This document shows positions 1 through 11,283 of a stretch of 64,000 bases of DNA, piece by piece (the stretch's first letter is position 1; every line of letters begins with the position of its first letter). Under the pieces are notes generated by a model that worked only from the letters and a program-made list of their open reading frames with translations, did no database searches and was not told where the DNA came from. Origin of the DNA: Astropecten irregularis (taxonomy: Eukaryota; Echinodermata; Asteroidea; Paxillosida; Astropectinidae); NCBI GenBank assembly GCA_963971285.1, contig OZ020251.1, positions 5,890,001 to 5,954,000 of the forward strand, written 5' to 3'. The position numbers and the translations under genes are program-made.

Positions 1-213
1 TAACATGTTTAATGTAATAAATAATCTGATTTTATGTACAGCATGTAAAGCGTGTCGACAATTGTATGACACAGTTATATTCATTGACGTATACTAGTGG
101 TTATATTAAACGTAGTGGCTAGTATTAAACATTCTCAACACAAATACTGTACCAGTTGCATTTAAGTTTCTCGTTATGTCTTGTTGTTGAGAAAATAAAG
201 TCAGGCCATATAG

Positions 214-420
214 GATGGTTCCCTTGAGGTGGTGTGCGCAGAGATATTTGATATGATCGCATCCTCAAATATCCCCTTCACTTGTCCCCTGGCTAAAGAG
301 AGCTCTTGTTCCACCTTGAGGGAAGTAACAGCCGACCAGCTGCGACAAGAACGAGATGAAATCCGAGAGCTTTTAACGTGCTTGTCCTCAGTGAATGCAG
401 CAAAACATCTCCTGGCATAA
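214..420 (+). CDS. possible terminal coding exon, function unknown
   Basis: An open frame runs from just after a TAG at 211-213 to a TAA at 418-420. Its last 40 residues look helical and charged, with Gln, Arg and Glu in an amphipathic pattern. AG dinucleotides at 227-228 or 239-240 could act as acceptors. It could be the last exon of a gene lying left of the window. I recognise no domain, and the frame is short enough to be chance. Confidence 0.2.
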   Translation, partial: DGSLEVVCAEIFDMIASSNIPFTCPLAKESSCSTLREVTADQLRQERDEIRELLTCLSSVNAAKHLLA

Positions 421-550
421 GGGTGTGAGTTAACTGTGTTATATGTACGACACTTATTTCAATTGGTAACCCGAAGGGATGTTTCCAATCGATCGAATCC
501 AGACGAGATCTGGATGGACATGTGTTTGTAAAGATGGAGAAATCCTAGTC

Positions 551-917
551 TTAAAGGTAATATCATACTTTAGTTTCTATCAATGAAATACAGATTCATG
601 GGCAAAAAATATCAAGACAGAAACAGCAACAGTCATCTGTGAACAATTCAGTCCTATATGGTGCCCACTTTTTGAGAAAACCGTGAAATAACAGCCACAA
701 TATGTTTTAAGTCTTTCTCTTTTATGTTTGATCTTTTAAAAGATCAAACAGATTTTCGGTCGTTGTTTTACTTATTTCTGGATAAATGCACCATTTCGGG
801 CAGAACAATTTTAACGTTATGTTTCTACCACCACCATCTTCATACTATGTAAGTTATACGTAAATCTGTGAACATTTCTGCTTTGGTTTCTTACCAATGT
901 ATGATACTACCTTTAAA
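551..917. mobile_element. MITE family A, copy 1
   Basis: The element has terminal inverted repeats, TTAAAGGTAATATCATAC on the left and its near complement ending in ACCTTTAA on the right. Its centre contains the palindrome GATCTTTTAAAAGATC near 729-746. Related copies lie at 8581-8938 (same orientation, degenerate right end) and 63600-63963 (opposite orientation). It has no coding capacity, as expected of a non-autonomous DNA transposon. Confidence 0.75.
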
Positions 918-1410
918 AGCAGGCAACAGAAAGCTCATCTAACCCGATTAGGCCTCGTGAATCTTCATTTTTCCACATAAGCCACTTTCACACACACACA
1001 CACACACGCATACCAAACAAGGGAACAACTATGTATGAAGTTTGTTCAATCACTATTCGCATCAGAAAGATTCATTGATTGGCTCCATCCATCTTCAATC
1101 TGAAGTTAAATCTCAGCTGTGTATGAAACTGGAGTACGATATGTGAAAAACGAATTTTACAGGATGATTTTCACATACAATAGTACACTCCAATGCTACA
1201 GCAGGAGCTTTTATCTCAAAATGCCATTTTGAGGGCACCACTTCGGTCCATTATAGGATTGTCCAAATTGTTTTCTATCATTTGAACTCTTTCCATATGC
1301 AAGTAAAATGTCTACATATTTTAAAATCCGAAAAAAACAAAAAAAGCAGAGTTGTTCAGTCTTGTGATTTTGTGCCATAAGGGGTAATTCCACTAACCGA
1401 GGATGGGACC

Positions 1411-1656
1411 TTAGGGAGACTTTCTCATAGGGTCGTGCATAAACTTTACTTACCTATTTCTAAACATCATCCAAACCAATGAACTTAAAATTGACCTATG
1501 TTCATATTGAGAGCATTCTCTGTCTACTATTGAAATATGGACCGTACAAATATGTCTTCAAAAGGTAGCTAGTACCTTAGGGAGACATCGAAAAGTCTTC
1601 CTAAGTCCCGATGTCCTAATGTCCACTTTTAGATGATAAATTACGTGTCTCCCTAA
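1411..1656. mobile_element. MITE family B, copy 1
   Basis: This 246-bp element begins TTAGGGAGAC and ends GTCTCCCTAA. The interior aligns along its length with 4645-4873, including the shared ACCTATTTCTAAACATC stretch. It is non-coding. Confidence 0.7.
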
Positions 1657-1732
1657 TATCACATTTGTAATTATTCATTAACACCAGCTGCTCCATTCGA
1701 TGATAACAATCTCACAGTCCCTCTATACTCAT

Positions 1733-1935
1733 GATGATGATTAACACTGCGTCCAAAACCACAAGGGAAGCTGACTGATTGTGTTAGGAGTTTGACTCTA
1801 GCGGGATTCGTACTGGCGACCATCCCGAATACCATACAGGCGCTCTGCCTACTGAACTATCGTAGCCATACGTCGATGGTGTACCTAATTAATTATCTAG
1901 TTAATTATCTTTATTCGTTTTGCAGTCAGAAGCCA
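1733..1935 (-). mobile_element. tRNA-derived SINE fragment (diverged)
   Basis: Read on the minus strand it has a tRNA-like A-box region, a B-box-like stretch (complement of gggattcgtactggcgacc) and the linker GGCTTCTGACTGC found in the better copies at 12687-13889 and 17874-18095. It is more diverged than those copies and is truncated. Confidence 0.6.
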
Positions 1936-2129
1936 TGAAACCACGCAAACACTGCTATATACCAAGGGTCATACTTCATACTGCCAAACAAACAAATATA
2001 ATTCAAGGATAATTTATAAAGATATTCAGGAGGTCGCCAGTTCGAATCTTACTTTCTAGTCATTTGTTTACTACGGGGAGAAAAAGCGAGAGCCAGATAA
2101 TGGTTAATAATTAGAGCACGTATCTACGC

Positions 2130-2595
2130 TTACTATATCGACCGATACTGACGAAGAGGCATCTTAATTGCCATCCTCATACCACGGTCATGCTAAATTG
2201 ATGCGAAAAAAAAATCAGCTTCGAAGCGCACGTTTCAGACATTAAATCTAAGTCTTTGAAACCGCTGATTTCGTAAGTGTATTTGTATTGTTAGATGGGA
2301 AAGAGTAAGATAATCGATATTAATTAGACCAGTTCTGTGGGCGTGCTATCGACCGGCGTTAACACACAGGTATCTTGAATGCCATCCCGCATCACGGTCA
2401 TGCTAAATTGATGAGCAAAATATTCGGAGCGCACGTTTCAGACGTCAAATTTAACTGTATAAAACCAATGGCTTTTTATAAAGTGTATTTGGTATTGTTA
2501 GGAATATTTGGTTAGTTATTGTATCTTAATGATGCCATGCTATATATCAGTTTCAATGCACACGTTTCAGACGATATACATGTAAGACTTTTTTT
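2130..2595. repeat. three diverged tandem copies, about 200 bp period
   Basis: The words cacggtcatgctaaattgat and gcgcacgtttcagac recur near 2180-2240 and 2395-2440, with a weaker third copy near 2565. Spacing is about 200 bp. The copies are old and non-coding. Confidence 0.5.
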
Positions 2596-2744
2596 TACGA
2601 GTCATGCATTCACACTTGAAGAATACGATGCTTCAATGAAGACACGGAAAGGCAGATGATTGTAAAGTAAAGCCAGAACCAAAATACAATTGTATTAAAG
2701 GGAAGGTAAAATCACAACAGATGAGTTGTACGCATGGGATATGT

Positions 2745-3470
2745 TCCTCAAGTTCAGAGATGCATTATTGATCATGCTCGAACAATCAACCAGGATCATA
2801 TAATTATTATGATTATTTGTGGCTTCGTGATTCTGTCGTTCCTGTACTTGGTTGTAAAGCAATTGTAGTCAAAGATTATATAGCGCTACGCACAAGATGA
2901 GGAACTCTCCACTGAAACGCGTAATCGCCACGGGCGTCATTCTGGCTCTCCACGTACGGAGATGATATGAGCGATGCGTGCGATACTTGCAAAAGTAGGT
3001 CCAGAAAACCACCAAAAAAAAATCGCCGTTTTCATATTCAGCTGCTTCACACCAATGTCAAATATTTATATTTATATTTACAATAAACAATAAGTTTCAA
3101 TCGAATCCGGGCCAAAATCTTGCCCAACACTCCCATTTTCTTTGATAAATTTCACAGCTCCCATATGTCCAGTGTACAAACTACTCGCTATTTGCAAGCC
3201 AAAATGGCGGATCGTGTATAATTTCTTTGGGGAATGGCGACCTCCATACCGATTACCACGGGCCCTATGGTCAGCTATCCATCTTGCACGTAGCGCTTTG
3301 GTAAACACTCCAATCAATACAGACTCTCAAGTTCAGAGATGCATTATTGATCAGGCTCGAACAATCCACCAAGGATCATATAATTATTATGATTATTTGT
3401 GGCTTCGTGGTGATGTCGTTCCACCTATACTTGGTTGTAAGGCCACATTGATTAGTCGTTTCGTTTACGC
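2745..3470. repeat. direct duplication upstream of the PAN/discoidin gene
   Basis: About 130 bp starting caagttcagagatgcattat near 2748 recurs near 3328 with few changes. It lies immediately upstream of the first gene. Open frames across it have no recognisable domain and look like chance. Confidence 0.6.
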
Positions 3471-3668
3471 GACGCTGTAGCGCTCAGATATGATTTGGCA
3501 CACAACGTGATAGGTCCATAGGCGTATAGTCTGTGACGACGATGCTTGTATCTCGGTCTAACTATATTATCAGTATATTATATCTATATGAAGTATATTA
3601 TTCCGAGTTTTACAAATCAGCTTTTGTAATTACCTCTACTGCGTCTCTTACAAGTCATTGCTTGAACA

Positions 3669-4059
3669 ATGGATATTGTCAATTTGGCAATTGTTCTTTT
3701 GGAACTTTTCGAAGTCTTTGACTTGATAACTGCAACCGGGTTAGGTATTCCTTCATGTCAACGTGGAGCAAGCCTGAGGGAGCAGCAAATGCGACGGGGT
3801 TACAACCACACATTTTACCGCGGTCCCGCAAAGAATCAAATCCTACATGGACGCGGCTATCTTAATATAACCACCGGCTCCTATCTGACGTGTGCTGGGA
3901 TGTGTCTGCGGGATGATGCCTGCAAATCATTCAACTTCTGCCTCAATGACAAGCAATGTCAGCTTAATTCTGCAGCCTTCTTGCAGAATGTGAGTGACCT
4001 GCTGTTTGCCAGTGGTTGTCAGTATTTTGATCAAGGCTATCACGTGCCCGAGACTGAAG
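3669..4059 (+). CDS. gene 1 exon 1: signal peptide plus PAN/apple domain
   Basis: This is the first coding exon of a secreted lectin-like gene. The start ATG sits in ACAATGG, and the paralogue starts at the matching ATG. A hydrophobic N-terminus of about 25 residues, interrupted by acidic residues, looks signal-like. It is followed by a cysteine-rich PAN/apple module at roughly residues 30-125, with TCAGMC, DACKSFNFC, CQLN and GCQYF. PAN domains bind proteins or carbohydrates outside cells. The exon ends GAAG before gtaagt, phase 1. The fold is inferred from the cysteine pattern, and the ligand is unknown. Confidence 0.75.
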
Positions 4060-4644
4060 GTAAGTTCTTTTTTTCTTCGTGTTGACTAACCGGTGAATCG
4101 ATTTTAAATTCAAAACGGGCAAAACGGAAAAGCCTTTGCATTTGGTCTGATTTTTGTTTGTCCAACTTGTTCTTGTCGAAGCCGAGGCTTATCGGATATT
4201 ATTAAATATACAACATAGATGAACAATGTGTTCACCAAAATGTTCAGTTGTCAACATGACGTCATCAAGTGTGGAATTTAAAACACATAGAAAACAACAG
4301 CCAATTCTGCCTCGAAATTTGATGGGCTGATAAAATATAGGTTGGAAATTTAAAATTATGTCTTCATGTCGTCATCACGATTTTGTTTTGGTCCTACATT
4401 TATATACCACATTATGAACCAAAGATTCCTCAATGCGCTTTAAAAAATAAAACAAAACTTGACCTTTATCACATTAAACACATTAAAAACCTTTTATAAT
4501 AATTATTTTATATTATACATTTAAAATCCATAACAATAATAATAGTAACAGTAACACAATACTAAATCAAGCCAGCTGAAATACGATTAACGTAAGAAAC
4601 GACGCACAGTACTTAAAGTAATTATAACTTCCGGTAAAGGGTCA

Positions 4645-4873
4645 TTAGGGAGACTTTCTCATTGGGTCGTGCACAAACCTTGCTTACCTATTTCTAAACA
4701 TCCTCCAAACCAATTAACTTATAATATACATATGTTCATATTGAGCGCATTATATATCTTCTGTTAAAATGATGGACATTACAAATATGGGTTTAAAAGG
4801 TAGCTGGTATAACAGGGAGACACAGAAAAGTTTCTCCTTAATGTTCACTTTTAGACTCTAAAGTGTCTCCCTA
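4645..4873. mobile_element. MITE family B, copy 2
   Basis: It begins TTAGGGAGAC and ends GTCTCCCTAG. It aligns with 1411-1656 and lies in gene 1 intron 1. Confidence 0.7.
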
Positions 4874-5066
4874 GTGTGCAATTTAGATAAATTAATGTAT
4901 CACCAACAAAGGTAAGAAGAACCGGCTTAAAACGAAAGAAAAAAGTTCATTAACTATATTTTAAATGTGCGCCACAAATAGACACCGCAGTGACGTCACC
5001 GTGTGCAACGTAGCATCAGCTGCACTTTAACTGTCCCATGGCTTTAGCCGCATGGGTAGTAGGTCA

Positions 5067-5307
5067 GGGGCCAATTTCATAAAACTATTAAGCACAACAA
5101 TTTGCTAAGCATGACATTTCTGTCTTAACAAAAACAGGGTTAACAACCAAATTTCCACGTGTTGTGTATCACTTCTGATTGTTCTTTGGCTGTTGTTCGC
5201 TGACCATGAATATCAAATAGAATTTTCAATGGTGGTTTGTTTTATTAGGCGAGACATTTTTGTGCTAAGCAACATTTTGTGCTTAACAGTTTTATGAAAT
5301 TGGCCCC
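5067..5307. mobile_element. MITE family C with perfect 20-bp inverted ends
   Basis: The left end GGGGCCAATTTCATAAAACT is the exact reverse complement of the right end. The inner arms (TTAAGCACAA, TTGCTAAGCA) also pair. A diverged relative lies near 14960-15180. I saw no clear target duplication. Confidence 0.8.
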
Positions 5308-5455
5308 AGATTGCTGTTTGGTTGTTGGTCCTTCCTGGTGTTTGGCTTGCTTCTTGGCTAATCTGTCCCATACTGAATTGTATATGCCTGAAGCTGACCT
5401 TTCCAAACAACATTATACGTTTGCCTTTTCTTCTGTTTCCTATTTTAGGTCATTG

Positions 5456-5735
5456 GAAGTATAATACATGATTGATGAGGGTCACAGAACAGCACTCACA
5501 CTTTGTCTTATTCATAATGTACATAAAATGATAAGCCTGAGAAAAATTTGAGCTCATTCAGAAATTTTAGTAACGAGTAAATAGCGAAAAACTGACATAA
5601 AGAATGGTTTTGATCTTACCCCGAGATCAAAACTGTTTTGGGTCCTCGTTTCAATAATTTCTGGATAAATACACCAATTCATGCAGAAATATTTTAGCGG
5701 TATGATTCTACTAGAACCATTTTCATACACAGCCT
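5456..5735. repeat. degraded foldback element fragment
   Basis: The words ATAATACATGATTG, AGAACAGCACTCAC and AAAATTTGAGCTCA match the terminal and inner parts of the 58.0-59.9 kb tandem unit. TCTGGATAAATACACC matches MITE A. It is a mosaic relic. Confidence 0.5.
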
Positions 5736-5766
5736 GGCTCGGTCTGGTCTGCTCTGGTCCCGCCTG

Positions 5767-5987
5767 GTCAGTGGCGCACCCAGGGGGGGGGGGGGGGCTC
5801 GGGGGGCTTGAGCCCCCCCCCCAAGAGGGTCCCTGAAAAAAAAAACGAGAAAAAAAACGAAAAAAAAGGGGGGGAGGGAAAGGTAGAGGAGGAATGGGGG
5901 GGGGAGTCACAAAATGTTTTGTGGGAGAAAAATTTTCTTTGAGCCCCCCCCCCCCAAGACAAAATCCTGGGTGCGCCGGTGCGCCTG
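5767..5987. mobile_element. small foldback element with G/C homopolymers
   Basis: GTGGCGCACCCAGG at the left pairs with CCTGGGTGCGCC at the right, enclosing long G and C runs. It is inserted among GGT-type repeats in gene 1 intron 1. A related but distinct element lies at 48857-49045. Confidence 0.6.
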
Positions 5988-6194
5988 GTTGATCTGGTTT
6001 GGTTCGGTTCGGTTCGGTTCGGTTTCGTCTGGTCTGCTCTGATCCGGTCTGGTATGTTCTGGTCCGGTCTGGTATGTTCTGGTTTGGTTTGGGATTATTT
6101 GTGGTTTTTGGTTTGGAATAATTTGTTTTTGGTTTCTTTATTTTCTTGTCTATATTTTGTTTCCTCTTTGGTATTTATTATTTTTGTTTTACAG

Positions 6195-6237
6195 GTGTCC
6201 CAAGCACCTGGTGACAGTCTGGTGACTACAAGTGAAG
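6195..6237 (+). CDS. gene 1 micro-exon 1 (43 nt, frame broken)
   Basis: It is flanked by ttttacag and gtaaatcacgtg and is clearly homologous to the three 39-nt exons downstream. It is 43 nt long rather than 39. If spliced with the phases of its sisters, it would shift the frame and meet a TGA. It is probably skipped or decayed. The others are symmetric phase 1-1, so skipping this one would be harmless. Confidence 0.5.
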
Positions 6238-6602
6238 GTAAATCACGTGACTATCTATCTTGATATTATGATGTTACCTTTTACATGTATATATGCGAAT
6301 AAAAAATGTTTTAGGTCTGTTTGGCATTGCATCCCTGCTTGAATACTTGATTGCCTGCCTGCCTGCCTTTCAATCCCGCTTTCGTTCCTGCATGCTTGCT
6401 CGTTTGCTTGCTGGTTGGTTGCATACGTGTATGCCTCCCCGCTTGCCATCTTGCATGTTCCTCTTACTTTTCGCTCCGCTGGTCGCTTTACATGTATTTT
6501 TGTTTTTTGTTGAGTGCTTGGTTGTTTTCTACCCAGCTTCCCTGCTTGCTTTACTCCCTTGTCTGCCTGTTTGCTTGCAGCTTGCTAGGCCCCTCCCCTG
6601 TT

Positions 6603-7060
6603 TTGGTTTGGTTTGGTTTGGTTTGGTTTGGTTTGGTTTGGTTTGGTTTGGTTTGGTTTGGTTTGGTTTGGTTTGGTTTGGTTTGGTCTGCTCTGCTCTG
6701 CTCTGGTCCGGTCTGGTTTGGTATGTTCTGGTTCGGTTTGGTTAGGCTCAGTTTGGTTTGGTCTGGTCAGCTCTAGTCCGGTCTGGTATGTTATGGTTTG
6801 GTTCGGTTCGGTTCGGTTCTGGTATGTTCTGGTTTGGTTTGGTTTGGTTAGGCTCAGTTTGGTTCGGTTTGATTAGGCTCAGTTTGGTTCGGCCTGGTTG
6901 ATCTTGTTTGGTTTGGTTTGGTTTGGTTAGGTTCAGTGAGCGTTGATCTGGTTTGGTTTGGTTTGGTTTGGTTTGGTTAGGTTCAGTTTGGTTTGGTCTG
7001 GTCTGATCTGGTCCGGTCTGGTATGTTCTGTTTTGGTTTGGTTTGGGATTGATTTTGGTT
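6603..7060. repeat. (TTTGG)n array and degenerate derivatives
   Basis: A perfect pentanucleotide run covers about 6603-6688. It passes into degenerate GGTTC, GGTCT and GTATGTTCTGG variants to about 7060, lying between two micro-exons. Long open frames here are artefacts of the repeat. Confidence 0.9.
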
Positions 7061-7148
7061 TCTGATTTGGATTGATTTGTTTCTCGTTTCTTTATTTTCT
7101 TGTCTATATTTTTGTTTCCTCTTTGGTATTTATTATTTTTGTCTACAG

Positions 7149-7187
7149 GTGTCCCAAGCAATACTCCTCTGGTGACTACAAGTGAAG
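7149..7187 (+). CDS. gene 1 micro-exon 2 (39 nt)
   Basis: It is bounded by tgtctacag and gtaaatcac, with phase 1 at both ends. It encodes 13 residues, GVPSNTPLVTTSE after joining. The Ser/Thr/Pro-rich peptide resembles a mucin-like, O-glycosylatable spacer between the PAN and F5/8C domains. The surrounding intron is also duplicated relative to the 6.1-6.25 kb region. Confidence 0.6.
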
Positions 7188-7587
7188 GTAAATCACGTGA
7201 CTATATATCTTCCTTCTGATATTTTCTTGATCGGTTTGTTGGTCAGCATGCCGGCTCATTTTAACTGTTTGATGGCTTGGTTAGCCTGTTGGCTTAATCT
7301 TCCTAAACATATTTTTTTCTTTGTGTGAACCCAACTTTGGAAAATGTTTATTAAACGTGCCCGTTGCCCGATAAGGTCAATTACTAATTACAACAAATCT
7401 CCCAAGAAAAATCTTACCAAAACTGCTCGAGGTCGGTAAGACATACACAAATGGCAGCTCGTCTGCTTGCTACACATGCGTGCATGCGTTTTTGTTCCTC
7501 TATTTAGTTGTTTAAAATGTTCTGTTCTTCCACTTTTTTTTTATTGTTTGTCATCTTCTCCCTCATGCTGTTTCTTTCTTTATACAG

Positions 7588-7626
7588 GAATCCCTAGTAC
7601 CACTCTACTAGTGACTACAAGTGAGC
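7588..7626 (+). CDS. gene 1 micro-exon 3 (39 nt)
   Basis: It has a tttatacag acceptor and a weaker c|gtaaat donor, with phase 1 at both ends. The encoded peptide is of the type GIPSTTLLVTTSE. It is homologous to the neighbouring micro-exons. Confidence 0.55.
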
Positions 7627-8148
7627 GTAAATGACGCGCTCTTTTACTTTTTACTGGTTTGTTCATGGTCGGGTTGTTGGCGAGTTGGTCATTGTCACAC
7701 TATGAGCCTGTTTGTTTAAGGCATGACATGACAGTACAGATAACTGAGCTTGGAACCTAATTGAATAAAATAATTACGAAAAGACAGCAAATTCAATCTT
7801 TCATATTAAATAAATGTAATATATGTTACCTGCCACAAATACAGTATTAAAACACATTCGAATTATCATTAAATTGATACCAAGAATTCCAATTTTGTAG
7901 TAGCTTAAAGAGGATCATTTTTACTTCACAAAACTCGCTAGATTTCTTAGAACTACATTTTTTGATGGATTTTTCTATCCGCCCCCGAGCTACCCAAAAT
8001 CCAGATTCTCTGAACTCGTCAAAATAAGTGGCCTCAGTGAACCTCGCAGAGTAGTGGTTTTATAATGTTTTTAAACGTTTGTTTTCGTTCTCCTATTTTG
8101 CTGTTTTCCCTGTCTACTTTCTCGTTGCCACTTCCCCTATGTTTTCAG

Positions 8149-8187
8149 GAGTCCCAAGCACTACTTCTTTGGCGACTACAAGTGAAG
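8149..8187 (+). CDS. gene 1 micro-exon 4 (39 nt)
   Basis: It is bounded by atgttttcag and gtaaatcacgtg, with phase 1 at both ends. The encoded peptide is of the type GVPSTTSLATTSE. A flanking intron segment of about 80 bp (near 7840-7910) is repeated near 8212-8290. This supports growth of the array by segmental duplication. Confidence 0.6.
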
Positions 8188-8580
8188 GTAAATCACGTGA
8201 CCATATTATTTTAAAGCACATTCGAATTATCATTAAATTGATACCAAGAATTCCAATTTTTGAAGTGGCTCAAAGAGGATAATTTTTACCATATGATTTT
8301 ATATTATGGTAAAAATTCTTGATAGGTTTGATGGCTGGTTGGTCAGCTAGGCGATTTCCTTTTACTATGTGATGGCTGCTTGCACTCGCTGCCTGTTTTT
8401 GTTCAGTTGACAGCAAAGATAACATAGCGCTATTTAATCTTTGGTTGACAGTTCGGTTGTTAGTCCGTCCCATCTCATGCTGAATTTGCTGTGGTTAAAT
8501 CTGACTTTTCCAAACTGTTTTTTTATGCATTTTTTTAATGCCAAAAATATAATATAATAATATATTATCGTAAACGTCGC

Positions 8581-8938
8581 TTAAAGGTAGTAAAACTTTG
8601 GTTTTTTATCAAAGAAATACAAATTCATGGGCAACAATACCAAGACAGATACAGTAACAGTCATCTGTGAAAATTTCAGTCCCATACGGTGCCTACTTTT
8701 TGAGAAAATAGTGAAAACAGCCACAGTTTTTCTTATGTATTTTCTGTTTTATTTTTGATCTTTTAAAAAATCAAAAAAAATGTCGGTCGTTGTTTTACTA
8801 GTTTCTGGATAAATACACCAACTCAGGCGGAATTTGTTTTGTTTTGTATGTTTCTACCAGCACCATCTTTATAACCTGTATACGTAAAGCTGTGAACATT
8901 TCTGTTTTGGCTTCTTACCAAAGGGTAGAATAAACGTT
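8581..8938. mobile_element. MITE family A, copy 2
   Basis: It begins TTAAAGGTAGTAAAAC and aligns along its length with 551-917. Its right terminal repeat is degenerate. It lies in the intron before the first discoidin exon. Confidence 0.7.
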
Positions 8939-9104
8939 CTGTGGTTTCAAACCAACACCAGCACGCACCATACCCAAAGATTCCAAAAAGCAATCATCTG
9001 CGCAAATACAAAGCATTTACAAATACATATACAAAAAGAGATCCTGTGTATAAGCCCTTAGCTTAATGGAAGGTACAATTTAAAACGTTCACATTTATTT
9101 GCAG

Positions 9105-9279
9105 CTTCTACATCAACTGAAATGCTTGCTAGTTGCTTGAATCCAGAACCGTTGGGCCTTGAGGATGGTACAATACTGGATAGCCAAATCAATGCGTCGA
9201 GTACAAGGAATGACGATAAAGGCTACTTCCCTACTACTGATGCTCGTCTGAACAACAATGGCTGCTGGGCACCTCAAAG
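9105..9279 (+). CDS. gene 1 exon: F5/8 type C domain, first part
   Basis: The acceptor is tttatttgcag and the exon is 175 nt, the same length as in the paralogue. After a Ser/Thr-rich linker it encodes the start of an F5/8-type-C (discoidin) domain. The cysteine before PEPLGLEDG, then ASS, then ARLNNNGCW are typical of the first strands. Such domains bind glycans or phospholipids outside the cell. It enters in phase 1 and probably leaves in phase 2 at AG|gttgg, a weak donor shared by both paralogues. Confidence 0.75.
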
Positions 9280-10910
9280 GTTGGATTCAAACCAAAATGA
9301 CTATTAATTTTACTCTCTCAATATGTATTTTACGCTTAAAAGATCACGCCGGCTTCAAATTTCTAAAGAAAATAACATTACATACTAAAACACAATAATT
9401 CTAGAACATCTAAAGAAGATATACTTGAAAAAAGGGGGAAAAATCAGAAACAAATTGTGTAGTTAAAGAAAATTAACGAAAAAACAAAAAAGAGGTCAAA
9501 GCTCAGCGTATACGGATTTCCAGCCTCAGTTAATGCTAGAAGGATATGGCACACCATTGGTTTTAGACCGGTACTCGTACTTGTGTCTAAATAATGTTGT
9601 AGCTGCCGTATGAGAATTCCAGTAAGGCGATACCCGTACACGGTAGAGAAAACATCGAGAAACATAAACAATTACTGAATTAGGCGAATCCGTCTGTTTG
9701 CTGAAAACATAAGGCTTTTCCGAAATATTCACGAAATTTTTTGAGTAAACAAAATGTTTCTGAGTTCACGAAATAATGTCGAATTGACGAAATGCTTTCG
9801 AGTTCACAAAATGTTTTCAACAAAATTATTTTCAGGGCATGAAACAATTTCTAGGGAAATATTTCCTTGTATTAAGACAAAAGTCTTAATACATACATTC
9901 CATGAATAAATGTTAAATGTTGATTTCAAAAAACATGTTAAATATTATCATTTCCACATGAATACGCAATATAATTTTGAGAATGACAACAAGACTTTAA
10001 GGGCACAAATGATTTGTATGTATAACAAGAAATTATCTCCAATGCCCCCCCCCAAAAAAAAAATAAATAATAATAAACACATAACAAATAAACAAACAAA
10101 CAAACAAAAGCTACGGGGACTTGATGAGTGATTAATGTTCACAGGCCACGCGGTCTCGTATAAAAAAGCTGCATAATTAATATGTGCTTGCGTGGACCGC
10201 ACTGGTTATCACGGCTCCATGCATCGGGCTGAATGCGTCGCAAGCCACCACCAGATGTGTCTGCAGAGGTGGTAACATCCGATCGGAGTGTCTAGTCTGT
10301 TATAATAATAATAATGTGGCATGAACTTACTTTACCTAATCGCGTTGGAATTCCTGATAAAAAAAAGGAACACTTAGGAAGTCATTTAACAAAAGGTCAT
10401 CCTGAAATTATGTAAACCACAAACCGATCCATTTAAATTGTGTACACTTAAAAAGCTTCTAAACGACTGGAAGTGAAACTAACAAAATCCGAGTCAAAAA
10501 TTTGGCGCGACTTCAATTGTTTTCGTGATTATCACGAAATTGGCGAAATTATACCGGTTTTTTGGTTAGGAATGCACTATTCCAATTTTGGAAGACATTT
10601 TCATGATGGTAAAAGCATACATTGGTGTCAAAAGACGCAAAACGAGGGCGGCGAGTTGCTTTAACCTTATGTTCGTATAAAAACAAAGGCGTAAATACTC
10701 GAGGATTTTTTGGCTTGCACACTATTTTTCATTCATTTCAAATAAAGACACGGATATCTAAAAACAAGTAAACAAACACCCCAATGAATAAACAGATGAG
10801 CGAGGAACGGTCCTGCGGATCGATGGGCCGGTAGATCGACAGCCCGCCTACTTATTTGATTTTATAACTTCCCTATTCTCCGTGTATACTAGCTAGGCCG
10901 GTATCATGAG
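9280..10910 (+). other. gene 1 intron between discoidin exons
   Basis: This AT-rich stretch has simple repeats near 10050-10110 (AAAC/ATAA type). Part of it (10770-10930) is homologous to the same intron in the paralogue (20130-20380). I found no convincing exon in it, although the phases of the exons on either side do not match. Confidence 0.5.
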
Positions 10911-11174
10911 TATTTTGAAAATCAATGCCATTCCGAAACACTTGTTTGGGAGAATTCTGACTCAAGTCTCATGTATGACGTTTTTGGTTTACACAGCAAG
11001 AATGGTTCCTGGATCCAGATTAACCTCGATGTAGATACAGTACTGTCGGGAATTACTCTGCAAGGTTATGTCCGTAATTCTATCAGCTACTACGTGACGA
11101 AGTACATGGTATCGTACACTACGCCCTATATGCACGAGTTTCAACATGTGACATATGCCAACGGATCCATGCAG
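10911..11174 (+). CDS. gene 1 exon: F5/8 type C domain, middle part
   Basis: The core of the discoidin domain is clear: GSWIQINLDVDTVLSGITLQ and then YVTKYMVSYTT. The end at CAG before gtattc is clear, phase 0. The 5' end is not. Possible acceptors at 10893, 10911 or 10953 give phase 0, whereas the preceding donor is phase 2, so a boundary or a small exon is missed. The first 170 bp of the core are almost identical to gene 2, far more than the other exons. Confidence 0.65.
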
Positions 11175-11283
11175 GTATTCAATTAGATCTCCTTACTTTT
11201 CATTCGTCGCATTATTTAATACGAGACATAAACAAATCCAAACAATTGTTTCTATTTTTTTTGTCTGTCTCTTTTCTTTTCAG

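Larger units (their letters stand above)
4060..6194 (+). other. gene 1 intron 1, repeat-filled
   Basis: The intron runs from gtaagt to a ttttgttttacag acceptor. It contains MITE B (4645-4873), MITE C (5067-5307), a degraded foldback fragment (5456-5735), a G/C-homopolymer element (5770-5985) and the start of a TTTGG-type repeat. I see no further exon in it. Confidence 0.6.

Noticed and set aside
3078-3480. Overlapping plus and minus frames of 79 and 112 codons
   Set aside because: They lie in a duplicated non-coding block and show no motif, start context or splice sites.
6293-7161. Long frames rich in Phe-Gly-Leu-Val-Trp or Asn-Gln-Thr-Lys-Pro
   Set aside because: They are translations of the TTTGG pentanucleotide repeat, which has no stop in several frames. 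They lie inside a gene 1 intron.
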